From NCBI RefSeq assembly GCF_004126535.1, contig NZ_PPCV01000001.1, positions 124,001 through 188,000 of the forward strand: 64,000 nucleotides of DNA, written 5' to 3'. The notes under the pieces were generated by a model. That model was not told the origin of the DNA. It ran no database searches and saw nothing but the letters and a program-made list of their open reading frames with translations. How positions within the stretch are numbered: position 1 is the stretch's first letter; the number at the start of each line of letters is the position of its first letter. Of this stretch, positions 49,397-58,090 are shown piece by piece. The stretch comes from Propioniciclava flava (lineage in GTDB: Bacteria > Actinomycetota > Actinomycetes > Propionibacteriales > Propionibacteriaceae). The position numbers and the translations under genes were made by a program.

Positions 49397-51001
49397 ATGA
49401 CCGTGCTGCCAGTAGCGCCCCCCACCTTCCATCTGTACGACACCACACTCCGCGACGGCGCCCAACAAGAGGGCCTGCGGCTTTCGGTGAGTGACAAGCT
49501 CAAGATTGCACGGGTCCTCGACGACTGGGGTGTGGGATTCATCGAAGGAGGATGGCCTGGAGCTAACCCCACCGACACGGCGTTCTTCGCTGCGGCGGCG
49601 GCCGGGGAACTGTCGCTGCGCAACGCCACACTCGCGGCATTCGGGGCGACGCGACGGGCGGGTAGCACCGCGTCCAGCGACCCCCTGATCCGAGCGCTCC
49701 TCGACGCGGAAACCGAGGTCGTCTGCGTGGTGGCCAAGAGCCATGACGAGCACGTCCTGCGAGCCCTGCGCACCGATCTGTCTGAGAACCTCGCCATGAT
49801 TGCAGACACGGTGTCGTTCCTCACGGGCGAGGGACGACGGGTCTTCGTCGACGCCGAGCATTTCTTCGATGGCTATCGCGCCAATGCCGCCTATGCGCTC
49901 CAGGTCGTCGAGGTTGCTGCCCAGGCGGGCGCTGAGGTCGTCGTGTTGTGCGACACCAATGGGGGCATGCTGCCCTCCCAGATGGGCGAAGTGGTGGCCG
50001 CTGCAGTCCAGGGGGGAGCCCACATCGGAATCCACTGCCACAATGACACCGGCTGCGCCGTAGCCAACTCGCTGGCCGCCATCGAGGCGGGTGCCATGCA
50101 TGTCCAGGGGACGATCAACGGCCACGGTGAGCGAACAGGCAACGCAGACCTCATCACGGTCGCAGCCGACCTCAGCCTCAAGTACGGCTGGCCTGTGCTC
50201 AGCGACGAGAGCCTGGCCCGCTCGACGGCAGTGAGCCATGCCGTCGCCGCGATCACGCACGTAGCCCCCAATCCTCGCCAGCCCTATGTGGGGGCGTCAG
50301 CGTTCGCCCATAAGGCGGGCCTGCACGGATCGGCGATCAAGGTGGACGCCAACCTCTACCAGCACATCGATCCGCGCCGGGTCGGCAACGACATGCGGAT
50401 GCTGGTCTCCGACATGGCAGGCCGGGCCAACATCCAACTCAAGGGCGACGAACTGGGCTTCGACCTGTCCGACCGCGACCTCGCCGCACGCATCACCGAG
50501 GTCGTCAAGCAGCGGGAAATGGAAGGCTATTCCTACGAGTCCGCCGACGCGTCCTTCGATCTGTTGTTGCGTCAGGAGACAGGGGCCCTCGACCCTGCTT
50601 TCGAGGTGCTGCGCTGGCGGGCTCTCACCTCGGATGACGTCACCGACGACGGCGACTCCGAGGCGACCGTCAAGGTCCGCGTGGATGACCAGGTGCTGGC
50701 CCGCGTGGGGGAGGGCTTTGGCCCGTTGAATGCCCTGGATCATGCGCTGCGCGCCGCCCTGGAGCCCAGCCACCCCGAAGTGGCCGGGTTCGAGCTGACC
50801 GACTACCGGGTGCGGATTCTGGAGACGGGGCATGGGACCGACGCCATCGTCCGCGTCCTCATCGACACGACCGATGGCGAGCGCAGTTGGACGACCGTCG
50901 GCGTCGGCACGAACGTGGTCGAGGCGTCCTGGGAGGCGTTGCATGACGCCTACCTGTGGGGACTCCTCGACGCTCCGCAGTCCATGCAGCGGGCTCGGTA
51001 G
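49397..51001 (+). CDS. cimA: (R)-Citramalate synthase
   Basis: Condenses pyruvate and acetyl-CoA to citramalate, opening the threonine-independent route to isoleucine. The 534-residue protein has the HMG-lyase-like barrel with YDTTLRDGAQQEG at the start, the metal-binding HCHNDTG, the TINGHGERTGNADL segment, and a C-terminal regulatory dimerisation domain (from about residue 405). This resembles the CimA type more than 2-isopropylmalate synthase. ATG 49397 has AAGGAG at short spacing; GTG 49382 is the other possible start. CATACT at 49338 may be the -10 box. A T-box or riboswitch is not visible upstream. Confidence 0.92.
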   Translation: MTVLPVAPPTFHLYDTTLRDGAQQEGLRLSVSDKLKIARVLDDWGVGFIEGGWPGANPTDTAFFAAAAAGELSLRNATLAAFGATRRAGSTASSDPLIRALLDAETEVVCVVAKSHDEHVLRALRTDLSENLAMIADTVSFLTGEGRRVFVDAEHFFDGYRANAAYALQVVEVAAQAGAEVVVLCDTNGGMLPSQMGEVVAAAVQGGAHIGIHCHNDTGCAVANSLAAIEAGAMHVQGTINGHGERTGNADLITVAADLSLKYGWPVLSDESLARSTAVSHAVAAITHVAPNPRQPYVGASAFAHKAGLHGSAIKVDANLYQHIDPRRVGNDMRMLVSDMAGRANIQLKGDELGFDLSDRDLAARITEVVKQREMEGYSYESADASFDLLLRQETGALDPAFEVLRWRALTSDDVTDDGDSEATVKVRVDDQVLARVGEGFGPLNALDHALRAALEPSHPEVAGFELTDYRVRILETGHGTDAIVRVLIDTTDGERSWTTVGVGTNVVEASWEALHDAYLWGLLDAPQSMQRAR

Positions 51002-51004
51002 TCT
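50999..51004 (+). promoter_or_regulatory. -10 box overlapping the cimA stop codon
   Basis: TAGTCT begins with the TAG stop of cimA and ends 6 nt before ATG 51011, predicting a leaderless transcript. Confidence 0.55.
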
Positions 51005-51010
51005 GGGCGC

Positions 51011-51673
51011 ATGACGAACGCTCCAGATGGGCAGTTGCGGATCGGCTATGCCGAGCGTGACGCCGCTGTGGCGCAACTGCGTGACGCGGCTGCTGAGGGG
51101 CGGCTGACGCTGGACGAACTGGAGGGCCGGATCGGGTCCGCGCTGGCAGCCCGGACCCGTGACGAATTGCGTCTGTTGCTGGCCGACCTGCTGCCCCACC
51201 AGCAATTGGAGGCCGCGATCAATCCTGCAGCGCTCCTCGTCTCGGCCGGGGAGCCGGGGTGGAGTTGGCAGGATCCGCTGGTCCTTACCGCACGCTGGGA
51301 TGACGTGTTTCGTGGCGGCCCCTGGGCGGTCCCGCCCTTTCTTGAGCTGAATCCTGTGGCTGGCAACGTGAAACTCGATTTCGTGGACGCGCGTACCTCC
51401 ACGCCGGTCATTGACGTCAACATCATCGGGGGAGCAGGGGACGCGATCCTGGTCGTCCCCGGAGGCTGGGGTGCTGACGTGTCACGTATGGATAAGGGCT
51501 TGGGTTCGGTGAAGTCGTCGGTGGACGCCCGGCCGTCGGGAACCTTCCCGCTCCTGGTGGTGCGTGGTCGCACGACACTGGGGTCGATTCGGGTGCGGCA
51601 CCCGAACTGGTGGGACACCAAACAGCGTGAGCGCCGGTTGGGGCGTGGCGGCGGAATCGTGTCGAAGAACTGA
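51011..51673 (+). CDS. DUF1707 and LiaF-like domain protein
   Basis: A 220-residue protein. Residues 8-60 form a DUF1707 domain (RIGYAERDAAVAQLRDAAAEGRLTLDELEGRI), a short helical module frequent in actinobacteria. Residues 110-205 are beta-rich with Gly and resemble the C-terminal domain of LiaF/cell-wall-active-antibiotic-response proteins (FVDARTSTPVIDVNIIGGAGD). No membrane helix is seen between them, unlike many relatives, so it should be cytosolic. The function is unknown; a link to envelope stress is inferred from the domain type. Confidence 0.8.
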   Translation: MTNAPDGQLRIGYAERDAAVAQLRDAAAEGRLTLDELEGRIGSALAARTRDELRLLLADLLPHQQLEAAINPAALLVSAGEPGWSWQDPLVLTARWDDVFRGGPWAVPPFLELNPVAGNVKLDFVDARTSTPVIDVNIIGGAGDAILVVPGGWGADVSRMDKGLGSVKSSVDARPSGTFPLLVVRGRTTLGSIRVRHPNWWDTKQRERRLGRGGGIVSKN

Positions 51674-51717
51674 GCGTCTCGCCCTGCGGGGAGACGGTGG
51701 ATCGGGAGCCGGGTCGG

Positions 51718-51723
51718 TAGCCT
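51718..51723 (+). promoter_or_regulatory. Predicted -10 box of the FAH gene (leaderless)
   Basis: TAGCCT ends 6 nt before ATG 51730; no Shine-Dalgarno lies between. Confidence 0.55.
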
Positions 51724-51729
51724 GACCCC

Positions 51730-52545
51730 ATGCGCATCGCTCGATTCGTCCACGACGACACCATCGGGTTCGGCACCGTCGAACTCGCCGACGACGCCGG
51801 GGAGCATCCCGACACCCTTCAGGTGCTCAGCGGGGACCCGCTGGTGGGGCCCGTCAGCTACACCGGTCAGCGCTGGCATCTCGATGATGTGCGCCTGGTC
51901 GCCCCGGTTATCCCTCGCAGCAAGATCGTCGCTATCGGGCGCAATTACGCGGCGCACGCGGCCGAGTTCGATCATGAAGTCCCCGCGGTCCCGATGGCGT
52001 TCTTCAAGCCCAACACGTCGGTAATCGGCCCCGGTGAGCCGATCATCTACCCCACGCAGACCACGGCGGTGGACCACGAGGCGGAGTTGGCGATCGTCAT
52101 CGGGCGCATCTGCAAGGACGTGCCTCCCGAGCGTGCCGCCGAGGTGATCTTTGGCTACACGGCCGCCAACGACGTCAGCGCCCGCGATCTCCAGGAATCC
52201 GACGGGCAATGGGCCCGGGCGAAGGGCTTCGACACCTTCTGCCCCCTGGGGCCGTGGATCGTGACCCACCTCAGCATCGAGGAGGCCTCGCACCTGGGGG
52301 TGCGCGCGGTCGTCCGGCGTGGTGAGCAGGTCATCGAGCGTCAGGATTCGACGACCGCCAACATGGTCCATGGCATCGCTGACCTGGTTTCCTTCGTGTC
52401 AGCGTTCACGACGCTGCTGCCCGGGGACGTCATTTTGACCGGAACCCCCGAGGGTGTGGGGCGTATCGAGCCCGGCGACGTCGTCGACGTCGAGATCGAG
52501 GGTATCGGGACGCTGTCCAATCCGGTCGTGGCCTACGAGGCATGA
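51730..52545 (+). CDS. Fumarylacetoacetate hydrolase family protein
   Basis: A 271-residue enzyme of the FAH superfamily (YcgM/FAHD1-like acylpyruvase or oxaloacetate decarboxylase type). The catalytic domain (from about residue 60) has GRNYAAHAAEF, FFKPNTSVIGPGE, the metal-binding carboxylates in DHEAELAIVIG, NDVSARDLQ, and TGTPEGVG. The exact substrate cannot be told. In actinobacteria the gene usually precedes gltX; here a CPBP protease gene follows, with a 4-nt overlap, and then tRNA genes. Confidence 0.9.
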   Translation: MRIARFVHDDTIGFGTVELADDAGEHPDTLQVLSGDPLVGPVSYTGQRWHLDDVRLVAPVIPRSKIVAIGRNYAAHAAEFDHEVPAVPMAFFKPNTSVIGPGEPIIYPTQTTAVDHEAELAIVIGRICKDVPPERAAEVIFGYTAANDVSARDLQESDGQWARAKGFDTFCPLGPWIVTHLSIEEASHLGVRAVVRRGEQVIERQDSTTANMVHGIADLVSFVSAFTTLLPGDVILTGTPEGVGRIEPGDVVDVEIEGIGTLSNPVVAYEA

Positions 52546-53585
52546 GCGCGCGGCGGAACCGGCGTCGCCGGGGCAATCCCGCTGCCAACACGCAGGCTCA
52601 GGCAGCCCCACCGCAGAAGCGGACCTCGGCTGTCCGCGCATCACGCGGACCGCTGGCTCGATGGGTCGCGACGTTCGCGACCGAGAAGATCCCGGCGGGA
52701 GTCGACTATCCGCATGCTCTGCGGACCACCACCGCCAATCCGTTCACGTCGCTGCTGGGCGTCACCGTGGGCCTGGTGTCGTTCATGATCCTCACACCCC
52801 TGCTCGTGGAGGCCCTCGCGCGCGCCTATTGGCTCGCGGTCGGCTCTCCCGGGGAGTTCTCGACCACCCGCCAGGCGCTGGTGTCCTACGAACTGCCCTT
52901 TGGGCTCGTGGTGGGACACCTGGGATTGGCGAGCCTGATCCCCATCTCGTTCGCCTTGGTGTTGTTCGTTCATCGGGTCCGCCCCGGCATCCTGAGTTCC
53001 GTGGCGATCGGGCTGCGCTGGCGGTGGCTGGCGCTGTGTCTCGTGATCGCCTTCGTGTCGCTGTGGGTGGTGCTCGCGGTGCAAGGCCTCCTCGGATCTG
53101 GCGGAACAAACTTTGCGCTCAACCCACAGTCGGGGGCGGTGTGGTTCCTGTTGATCATGCTCGTGACGACGCCGTTGCAGGCTGCGGCGGAGGAGTATTT
53201 CTTCCGCGGATATCTGATGCAGTCGTTGGGTTCGATGATCATCTCCCCGTGGTTCGGGATTGTGACCTCGGCAGCGGTTTTCACCCTGTTCCATGGATCC
53301 CTGGACCCAGCCCTGATCGTTGACCGGTTCGCTTTCGGGGTGCTGGCAGGCTGGCTGGTGGTGCGTACGGGAGGGCTGGAGGCGGGAATCGCCGCTCACG
53401 TGGCCAACAACGTCACCTCGTTCGGCCTCGCCGCCTTGACCTCCTCGGTGGCACAGGTCAAGGCGATCAGCGAGATCACCTGGGTGGCGGCTGGCTGGGA
53501 CATTGCCCGGTTCGCCGTCTTCGCGGTCCTCATCGTCTGGTTGTCGCGTGGGGTCAAGCCGCAGACGCTGACGCCAGCGCCCTAG
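52542..53585 (+). CDS. CPBP family intramembrane metalloprotease
   Basis: A membrane protein of 347 residues with about eight helices after a basic, disordered N-terminus (residues 1-45). All CPBP (Rce1-like) motifs are intact: EEYFFRG with the glutamate pair and Arg, FTLFHGS, and HVANN. Bacterial members process lipoproteins, bacteriocins or sigma-factor regulators; the target here is unknown. The ATG overlaps the FAH gene by 4 nt. Confidence 0.92.
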   Translation: MSARRNRRRRGNPAANTQAQAAPPQKRTSAVRASRGPLARWVATFATEKIPAGVDYPHALRTTTANPFTSLLGVTVGLVSFMILTPLLVEALARAYWLAVGSPGEFSTTRQALVSYELPFGLVVGHLGLASLIPISFALVLFVHRVRPGILSSVAIGLRWRWLALCLVIAFVSLWVVLAVQGLLGSGGTNFALNPQSGAVWFLLIMLVTTPLQAAAEEYFFRGYLMQSLGSMIISPWFGIVTSAAVFTLFHGSLDPALIVDRFAFGVLAGWLVVRTGGLEAGIAAHVANNVTSFGLAALTSSVAQVKAISEITWVAAGWDIARFAVFAVLIVWLSRGVKPQTLTPAP

Positions 53586-53607
53586 CGGTCTCCGGTTGGC
53601 ATCCGGT

Positions 53608-53637
53608 TTGGAGCAACGGCTGGGTGTGCAGTAAGGT
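53608..53637 (+). promoter_or_regulatory. Predicted promoter of the tRNA genes
   Basis: TTGGAG (53608-53613) and TAAGGT (53632-53637) with an 18-nt spacer, about 60 nt before tRNA-Gln. The rest of the 113-nt gap after the CPBP gene shows nothing further. Confidence 0.45.
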
Positions 53638-53698
53638 CTTACCTCGCTGGCTCAGCCTGGTCAGCCCCGCTCAATCGAGAAGAACGAGTGGTGTGTGA

Positions 53699-53770
53699 AG
53701 GGGTATGGGGTAATTGGCAGCCCGCCGGATTCTGATTCCGTCAGTCTAGGTTCGAGTCCTAGTACCCCTG
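53699..53770 (+). tRNA. tRNA-Gln (anticodon CTG)
   Basis: A complete 72-nt cloverleaf. Acceptor arms 53699-53705 and 53763-53769 pair perfectly, with discriminator G70. The anticodon loop reads TTCTGAT with CTG at 53732-53734, and the T arm is CTAGG-TTCGAGT-CCTAG. CCA is not encoded. The anticodon stem has one C·T mismatch at its outer pair (53725 with 53741). Confidence 0.93.
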
Positions 53771-53838
53771 CTGGGAGTGATTCGCGTGAGCCTCAGGGCT
53801 CTGGTAATCTCTCCCGGGCACCGAGAACGGTGCGAGCT

Positions 53839-53914
53839 GGCCCCGTTGTGTAGCGGCCTAGCACGCCGCCCTCTCAAGGCGGTAGCGCGGGTTCGAATCC
53901 CGTCGGGGCTACCA
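53839..53914 (+). tRNA. tRNA-Glu (anticodon CTC)
   Basis: Acceptor GGCCCCG (53839-53845) pairs with CGGGGCT including one terminal G·T. The anticodon stem CCGCC/GGCGG encloses a loop with CTC at 53873-53875. The T loop is TTCGAAT. The 3' CCA (53912-53914) is encoded, unlike in the neighbouring tRNA-Gln, 68 nt upstream. Confidence 0.95.
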
Positions 53915-53918
53915 GCTT

Positions 53919-53956
53919 GAACGGCCCGGCCGGACTTTCGTCCAGTCGGGCCGTTC
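53919..53956. terminator. Terminator after the tRNA genes
   Basis: GAACGGCCCG (53919-53928) pairs with CGGGCCGTTC (53947-53956); an inner GGAC/GTCC stem with a TTTC loop extends it. It separates the tRNAs from the converging IclR-type gene. Confidence 0.7.
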
Positions 53957-53976
53957 GACGTTTGAGCGCGAAGCGT

Positions 53977-54702
53977 TCAGGATTCCCCACCGCTGCGGCG
54001 CAGGACTTCGGAGAGCCGCTCTGCAGCAGCCATGACAGCGGGCGCGTGCAGCCGGCCAGGCTGGCGGGTCAGGCGTTCAATGGGGCCGGACACACTCACG
54101 GCTGCGATCACCTTGCCGGCGGGGGAGCGGACCGGTGCGGACACCGACGCGACACCCGCCTCGCGCTCCCCGACGGATTGCGCCCAGCCGCGGCGCCGGA
54201 CGGTCGAAAGAGCAACGGCGGAGAACGTCGCATTCGTCAGCCCGCGCTGAATGCGCTCCGGTTCCTCCCACGCCAGGAGCACCTGGGCGGCCGAACCCGC
54301 GTTCATGGTCAGCTGGGTGCCGACGGGGATGGTGTCCCGCAGGCCCACAGGACGCTCGGCAGCGGCCGCACAGATGCGGAAATCGCCCTGGCGGCGGAAG
54401 AGTTGAGCCGACTCGCCAGTGATGTCCCGAAGCCGAGCCAAGACCGGCCCCGCGGTGGCCAGAAGGCGATCCTCCCCGGCGGCTGCGGCGAGTTCAGTCA
54501 GGCGCGGGCCCAAAACGAACCGCCCCTGAAGGTCGCGGCTGACGAGGCGATGGTGTTCCAGCGCCACCGCCAGGCGATGAGCGGTGGGGCGGGCCAGGCC
54601 CGTGGCGGTCACGAGCCCGGCTAGAGTGGTAGGGCCCTGTTCGAGGGCGGTGAGCACCTGAGCGGCCTTGTCAAGGACGCCGACTCCCGATGAACTGTCC
54701 AT
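53977..54702 (-). CDS. ndgR: IclR-family regulator of NdgR/LtbR type
   Basis: A 241-residue regulator with an N-terminal winged helix-turn-helix (residues 10-65; TLAGLVTATGLARPTAHRLAVAL) and the C-terminal IclR effector domain. It is transcribed divergently from leuCD. In Streptomyces (NdgR) and Corynebacterium (LtbR) the orthologue in this place controls leuCD and other amino acid genes, so regulation of leuCD is the likely role. The name rests on fold and position. Effector unknown. Confidence 0.88.
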   Translation of the reverse strand: MDSSSGVGVLDKAAQVLTALEQGPTTLAGLVTATGLARPTAHRLAVALEHHRLVSRDLQGRFVLGPRLTELAAAAGEDRLLATAGPVLARLRDITGESAQLFRRQGDFRICAAAAERPVGLRDTIPVGTQLTMNAGSAAQVLLAWEEPERIQRGLTNATFSAVALSTVRRRGWAQSVGEREAGVASVSAPVRSPAGKVIAAVSVSGPIERLTRQPGRLHAPAVMAAAERLSEVLRRSGGES

Positions 54703-54805
54703 ACTCTGATACTGCCGTCTCGTTATGTGACACGCAAGTTGTACTGTGTGATTCCCACCGCGGGGACTCGCTCGCGGAGATCCTGAGGAGAAGGGAACGT
54801 AACCG
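54703..54805. promoter_or_regulatory. Divergent control region between ndgR and leuC
   Basis: 103 nt, AT-richer than the surroundings near 54720-54752. TACTGT (54742-54747) is a candidate leuC -10 box. Two TGTGA-like elements (54726-54730 and 54746-54751) lie next to it and could be regulator sites, though I see no clean palindrome. A GAGGAGAAGGG ribosome binding site precedes leuC. Confidence 0.45.
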
Positions 54806-56212
54806 ATGGGCCAAACCCTCGCCGATAAAGTATGGCAAGACCACGTGGTGCGCAGCGCTGCGGGAGAGCCGGACCTTCTCTACATCGATCTGCACCTCGT
54901 CCATGAGGTGACCAGCCCGCAAGCGTTCGACGGCCTGCGCCTGGCCGGACGACGCGTCCGCCGTCCTGAACTGACGCTGGCCACCGAAGACCACAACACC
55001 CCCACCGAGAACATCCTGCTGCCCATCGCGGATCCCGTCTCACGCCTGCAGGTGGACACCCTGCGCAAGAACGCTGCTGAGTTCGGCATCCGGATTCACA
55101 GTCTCGGCGACAAAGACCAAGGGGTCGTCCACATCATCGGGCCCCAGTTGGGTGTGACCCAGCCCGGGATGACGATCGTGTGCGGGGATTCCCACACCTC
55201 CACGCACGGGGCTTTTGGCGCGTTGGCGTTCGGGATCGGCACCTCTGAGGTCGAGCATGTCCTCGCAACGCAGACGCTCAGCCAGGCCCCAGCCAAGAGG
55301 ATGGCGGTCAACATCAACGGCGACCTGCCCGAGGGCGTCACCCCCAAGGATGTCGTCCTTGCGCTGATCGCCAAGGTCGGCACCGGCGGCGGCCAGGGCT
55401 ACATCGTCGAGTATCGCGGCACCACCATCGAGAACATGTCGATGGAGGGCCGGATGACCATCTGCAACATGAGCATCGAATGGGGCGCCAAGGCGGGCAT
55501 GATCGCCCCCGACGCGACCACGTTCGCCTACCTCAAGGGGCGTCCGCACGCGCCGGAGGGTGCTGAGTGGGACGCTGCCGTCGCCTACTGGCAGACGCTG
55601 CGTACCGACGACGACGCGGTCTTCGACGCGGAGGTGGACATCGATGCCAGCGCATTGACGCCGTTTGTGACGTGGGGAACCAATCCCGGGCAGGGGATCG
55701 GCCTGGGGGATGTCGTGCCCTCGCCGGACGACTTCGCGGACCCGGTCGCGCAGTCCGCCGCTGAGCGAGCGCTGGAATACATGGACCTCACGGCGGGGAC
55801 GCCCATGAAGAGCATCGCCGTGGACACGGTCTTCCTCGGGTCCTGCACCAACGGGCGCATCGAGGACCTGCGATTGGCTGCCGAGGTCATCGCTGGTCGC
55901 AAGGTCGCCGACGGCGTCCGGATGATGGTCGTTCCGGGGTCGGCTCGGGTGCGGATGCAGGCGATGGAAGAAGGCCTGGACGCCATCTTCACCGAGGCCG
56001 GAGCCGAATGGCGCGAGGCCGGATGCTCCATGTGCTTGGGCATGAACCCCGACCAGCTCAAGCCTGGGGAGCGGTCCGCGTCCACGTCCAACCGCAACTT
56101 CGAAGGGCGCCAGGGCAAGGGTGGGCGCACCCACCTGGTCAGTCCTGCCGTCGCCGCAGCCACAGCCGTGCGCGGCACCCTGAGTGCCCCCGACGACCTG
56201 AAGGAGAACTGA
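54806..56212 (+). CDS. leuC: 3-Isopropylmalate dehydratase, large subunit
   Basis: With LeuD isomerises 2- to 3-isopropylmalate; it can also convert citramalate to 3-methylmalate. The 468-residue aconitase-family protein has the iron-sulfur ligands in GSCTNGR and CSMCLGMN, and [24 protein letters not shown]. The ATG follows a strong ribosome binding site. leuD starts 2 nt after the stop. Confidence 0.97.
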   Translation: MGQTLADKVWQDHVVRSAAGEPDLLYIDLHLVHEVTSPQAFDGLRLAGRRVRRPELTLATEDHNTPTENILLPIADPVSRLQVDTLRKNAAEFGIRIHSLGDKDQGVVHIIGPQLGVTQPGMTIVCGDSHTSTHGAFGALAFGIGTSEVEHVLATQTLSQAPAKRMAVNINGDLPEGVTPKDVVLALIAKVGTGGGQGYIVEYRGTTIENMSMEGRMTICNMSIEWGAKAGMIAPDATTFAYLKGRPHAPEGAEWDAAVAYWQTLRTDDDAVFDAEVDIDASALTPFVTWGTNPGQGIGLGDVVPSPDDFADPVAQSAAERALEYMDLTAGTPMKSIAVDTVFLGSCTNGRIEDLRLAAEVIAGRKVADGVRMMVVPGSARVRMQAMEEGLDAIFTEAGAEWREAGCSMCLGMNPDQLKPGERSASTSNRNFEGRQGKGGRTHLVSPAVAAATAVRGTLSAPDDLKEN

Positions 56213-56214
56213 GC

Positions 56215-56820
56215 ATGGACGCGTTCACCACCCACGCAGGAGTCGGCGTTCCGCTGCGTCGCAGCAATGTTGACACCGACCAGATCATCCCCGCCGTCTA
56301 CCTCAAGCGGGTCACGCGGTCCGGCTTTGAGGACGGGCTGTTTGCCGCCTGGCGCAAGGATCCGGAGTTCGTGCTCAACGACGACGCCTATCGCGCGGGC
56401 AGCGTGCTGGTGGCCGGTCCCGACTTCGGTACGGGGTCCTCACGCGAGCACGCGGTATGGGCCCTCCAGAACTACGGCTTCAAGGTCGTCATCGGCAGCC
56501 GCTTCGGCGACATCTTCCGGGGCAACTCCGGCAAGGCTGGGCTTCTGGTCGCCGTGGTGGATCAGGACGTCGTCGAGGCGCTGTGGGACTACCTCGAGGC
56601 CTCCCCGGGCGTTGAGATCGCCGTATCCCTGGAGGACAAGACGATCGTTGCCGGGAGCGATACTTACCCGTTCACGATTGATGACTACACACGGCACCGT
56701 CTGCTGAATGGTCTCGACGACATCAGCCTCACGCTGCAGCACGAAGCGGAGATCGCCGCCTACGAGGCGCAGCGTCCGTCCTGGAAGGTGAAGACGATTC
56801 CGGCCAAGGTCGCTAACTGA
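56215..56820 (+). CDS. leuD: 3-Isopropylmalate dehydratase, small subunit
   Basis: The 201-residue swivel-domain partner of LeuC. Diagnostic are [14 protein letters not shown] near the start and [17 protein letters not shown] around residue 70. ATG 56215 is behind AAGGAG; in-frame upstream readings overlap leuC and are shadows. Often hupB or mutT follow in mycobacteria; here ddl comes next after 148 nt with a large hairpin. Confidence 0.97.
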   Translation: MDAFTTHAGVGVPLRRSNVDTDQIIPAVYLKRVTRSGFEDGLFAAWRKDPEFVLNDDAYRAGSVLVAGPDFGTGSSREHAVWALQNYGFKVVIGSRFGDIFRGNSGKAGLLVAVVDQDVVEALWDYLEASPGVEIAVSLEDKTIVAGSDTYPFTIDDYTRHRLLNGLDDISLTLQHEAEIAAYEAQRPSWKVKTIPAKVAN

Positions 56821-56823
56821 CGT

Positions 56824-56875
56824 AGCGATCCCCTGTGGGGGGGGAGGTGCCAGCGGCGCCTGCCCCCACATCGCT
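56824..56875 (+). terminator. Long G-rich/C-rich hairpin after leuD
   Basis: Nested pairings AGCGAT/ATCGCT, TGTGGGGG/CCCCCACA and AGGTGCC/GGCGCCT (one G·T) form an imperfect but long stem directly after the leuD stop. The T-run behind is poor. Confidence 0.55.
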
Positions 56876-56928
56876 GTCTGGGCCCTTCCTGTGACCGGTG
56901 GCGGTGCACGCTCAGGCTCGTCCCTCGC

Positions 56929-56934
56929 TAGGCT
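56929..56934 (+). promoter_or_regulatory. Predicted -10 box of ddl-thiL
   Basis: TAGGCT, giving a leader of about 28 nt that contains the ribosome binding site GGAGGAACC. Confidence 0.5.
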
Positions 56935-56968
56935 GGTGCTCACCCGAGCTTCGACGGAGGAACCACCC

Positions 56969-58090
56969 ATGCAACAGTCCACTCGGACGCGTGTCGCCAT
57001 CATCTTCGGGGGTGTGAGTTCCGAGCACGACGTGAGCTGCCTGACCGCAGGCGGCGTGGTTCGCGCGATCGACCCGCAGCGATTCGAGGTCATCGGCATC
57101 GGGATCACCCCATCGGGGCGCTGGGTGCAGGTCGATACCGCCGATCTGCTCGCCTTGAACGTCTCCGAGGATGGGCTCCCGCGGTTGGATGAGTCCCGCC
57201 CTGAGGCCGTCCTCATCCGCCGAGATGGGGGAGGCCGCATCGCGACCGTGCAGGGCGACCGACTGGTCGATGCCCGTGACTTCGATGTGGCGTTTGCTCT
57301 CTTGCACGGTCCGTTCGGGGAGGACGGCACGATTCAAGGCCTCTTCGAGATGATGGGGATCCGCTACGTCGGGGCCGGTGTTGCCGCGTCGGCGATCGGC
57401 ATGGACAAGGACCTCATGAAGTCGGAACTGCGCTCGGCTGGCCTGCCGGTGTGTCCCTGGGTCACGATTACGGCAGTGGGATGGCGCGGCGATCAAGCCT
57501 CGATTCTGCGCCGGATCGAAGCTGACCTGACTTTCCCCGTCTATGTGAAGCCCGCCCGCGGTGGTTCCAGCGTCGGGATCAGCCGCGCGGCGACCTCCGA
57601 GGATGTCCCGGGCGCCATTGAAGAGGCGTTGCGCTGGGATCCCAAGGTGATCGTGGAGGAGGGATTCGTCGGCGCTCGTGAAATCGAAGTGGCAGTGTTG
57701 GACGTCCGCGACGGCACCGCCCCGCGGGTGTCCCTCGCCGGTGAGATCGTCATGCATACCGATGACGCCTTCTACGACTATCAGGCCAAGTATCTGCCGC
57801 AGGGGCAGGTCGATCTTGTCGTCCCGGCGCCGGTGGATGCCGCTCTGCTCTCACGAATCCAGAAGACCGGGGCCCGAGCTTTCCGGGCGATGGGCGCGGA
57901 AGGCTTGTCACGGGTCGACCTGTTCGTGACGGCCGACGAAGAGGTCTTCGTCAACGAACTCAACACCATGCCCGGTTTCACGCACCTGTCGATGTATCCG
58001 GCCCTGTGGGAGGCCACGGGGCTGTCCTATGCCGACCTGATCGCCGAACTCGTCGACCTGGCCCTGTCCCGGCCGACCGGGCTGCGCTGA
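56969..58090 (+). CDS. ddl: D-alanine--D-alanine ligase
   Basis: Makes the D-Ala-D-Ala dipeptide for peptidoglycan. The 373 residues have the N-terminal GGVSSEHDVS motif, the serine-lid region, the ATP-grasp core (YVKPARGGSSVGISR), EIEVAVLD and the metal-binding NELNTMPGFTHLSMYP. ATG 56969 is set by the consensus ribosome binding site 5 nt before it. gpsA, the usual upstream partner in actinobacteria, is absent here. thiL overlaps by 1 nt. Confidence 0.97.
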   Translation: MQQSTRTRVAIIFGGVSSEHDVSCLTAGGVVRAIDPQRFEVIGIGITPSGRWVQVDTADLLALNVSEDGLPRLDESRPEAVLIRRDGGGRIATVQGDRLVDARDFDVAFALLHGPFGEDGTIQGLFEMMGIRYVGAGVAASAIGMDKDLMKSELRSAGLPVCPWVTITAVGWRGDQASILRRIEADLTFPVYVKPARGGSSVGISRAATSEDVPGAIEEALRWDPKVIVEEGFVGAREIEVAVLDVRDGTAPRVSLAGEIVMHTDDAFYDYQAKYLPQGQVDLVVPAPVDAALLSRIQKTGARAFRAMGAEGLSRVDLFVTADEEVFVNELNTMPGFTHLSMYPALWEATGLSYADLIAELVDLALSRPTGLR

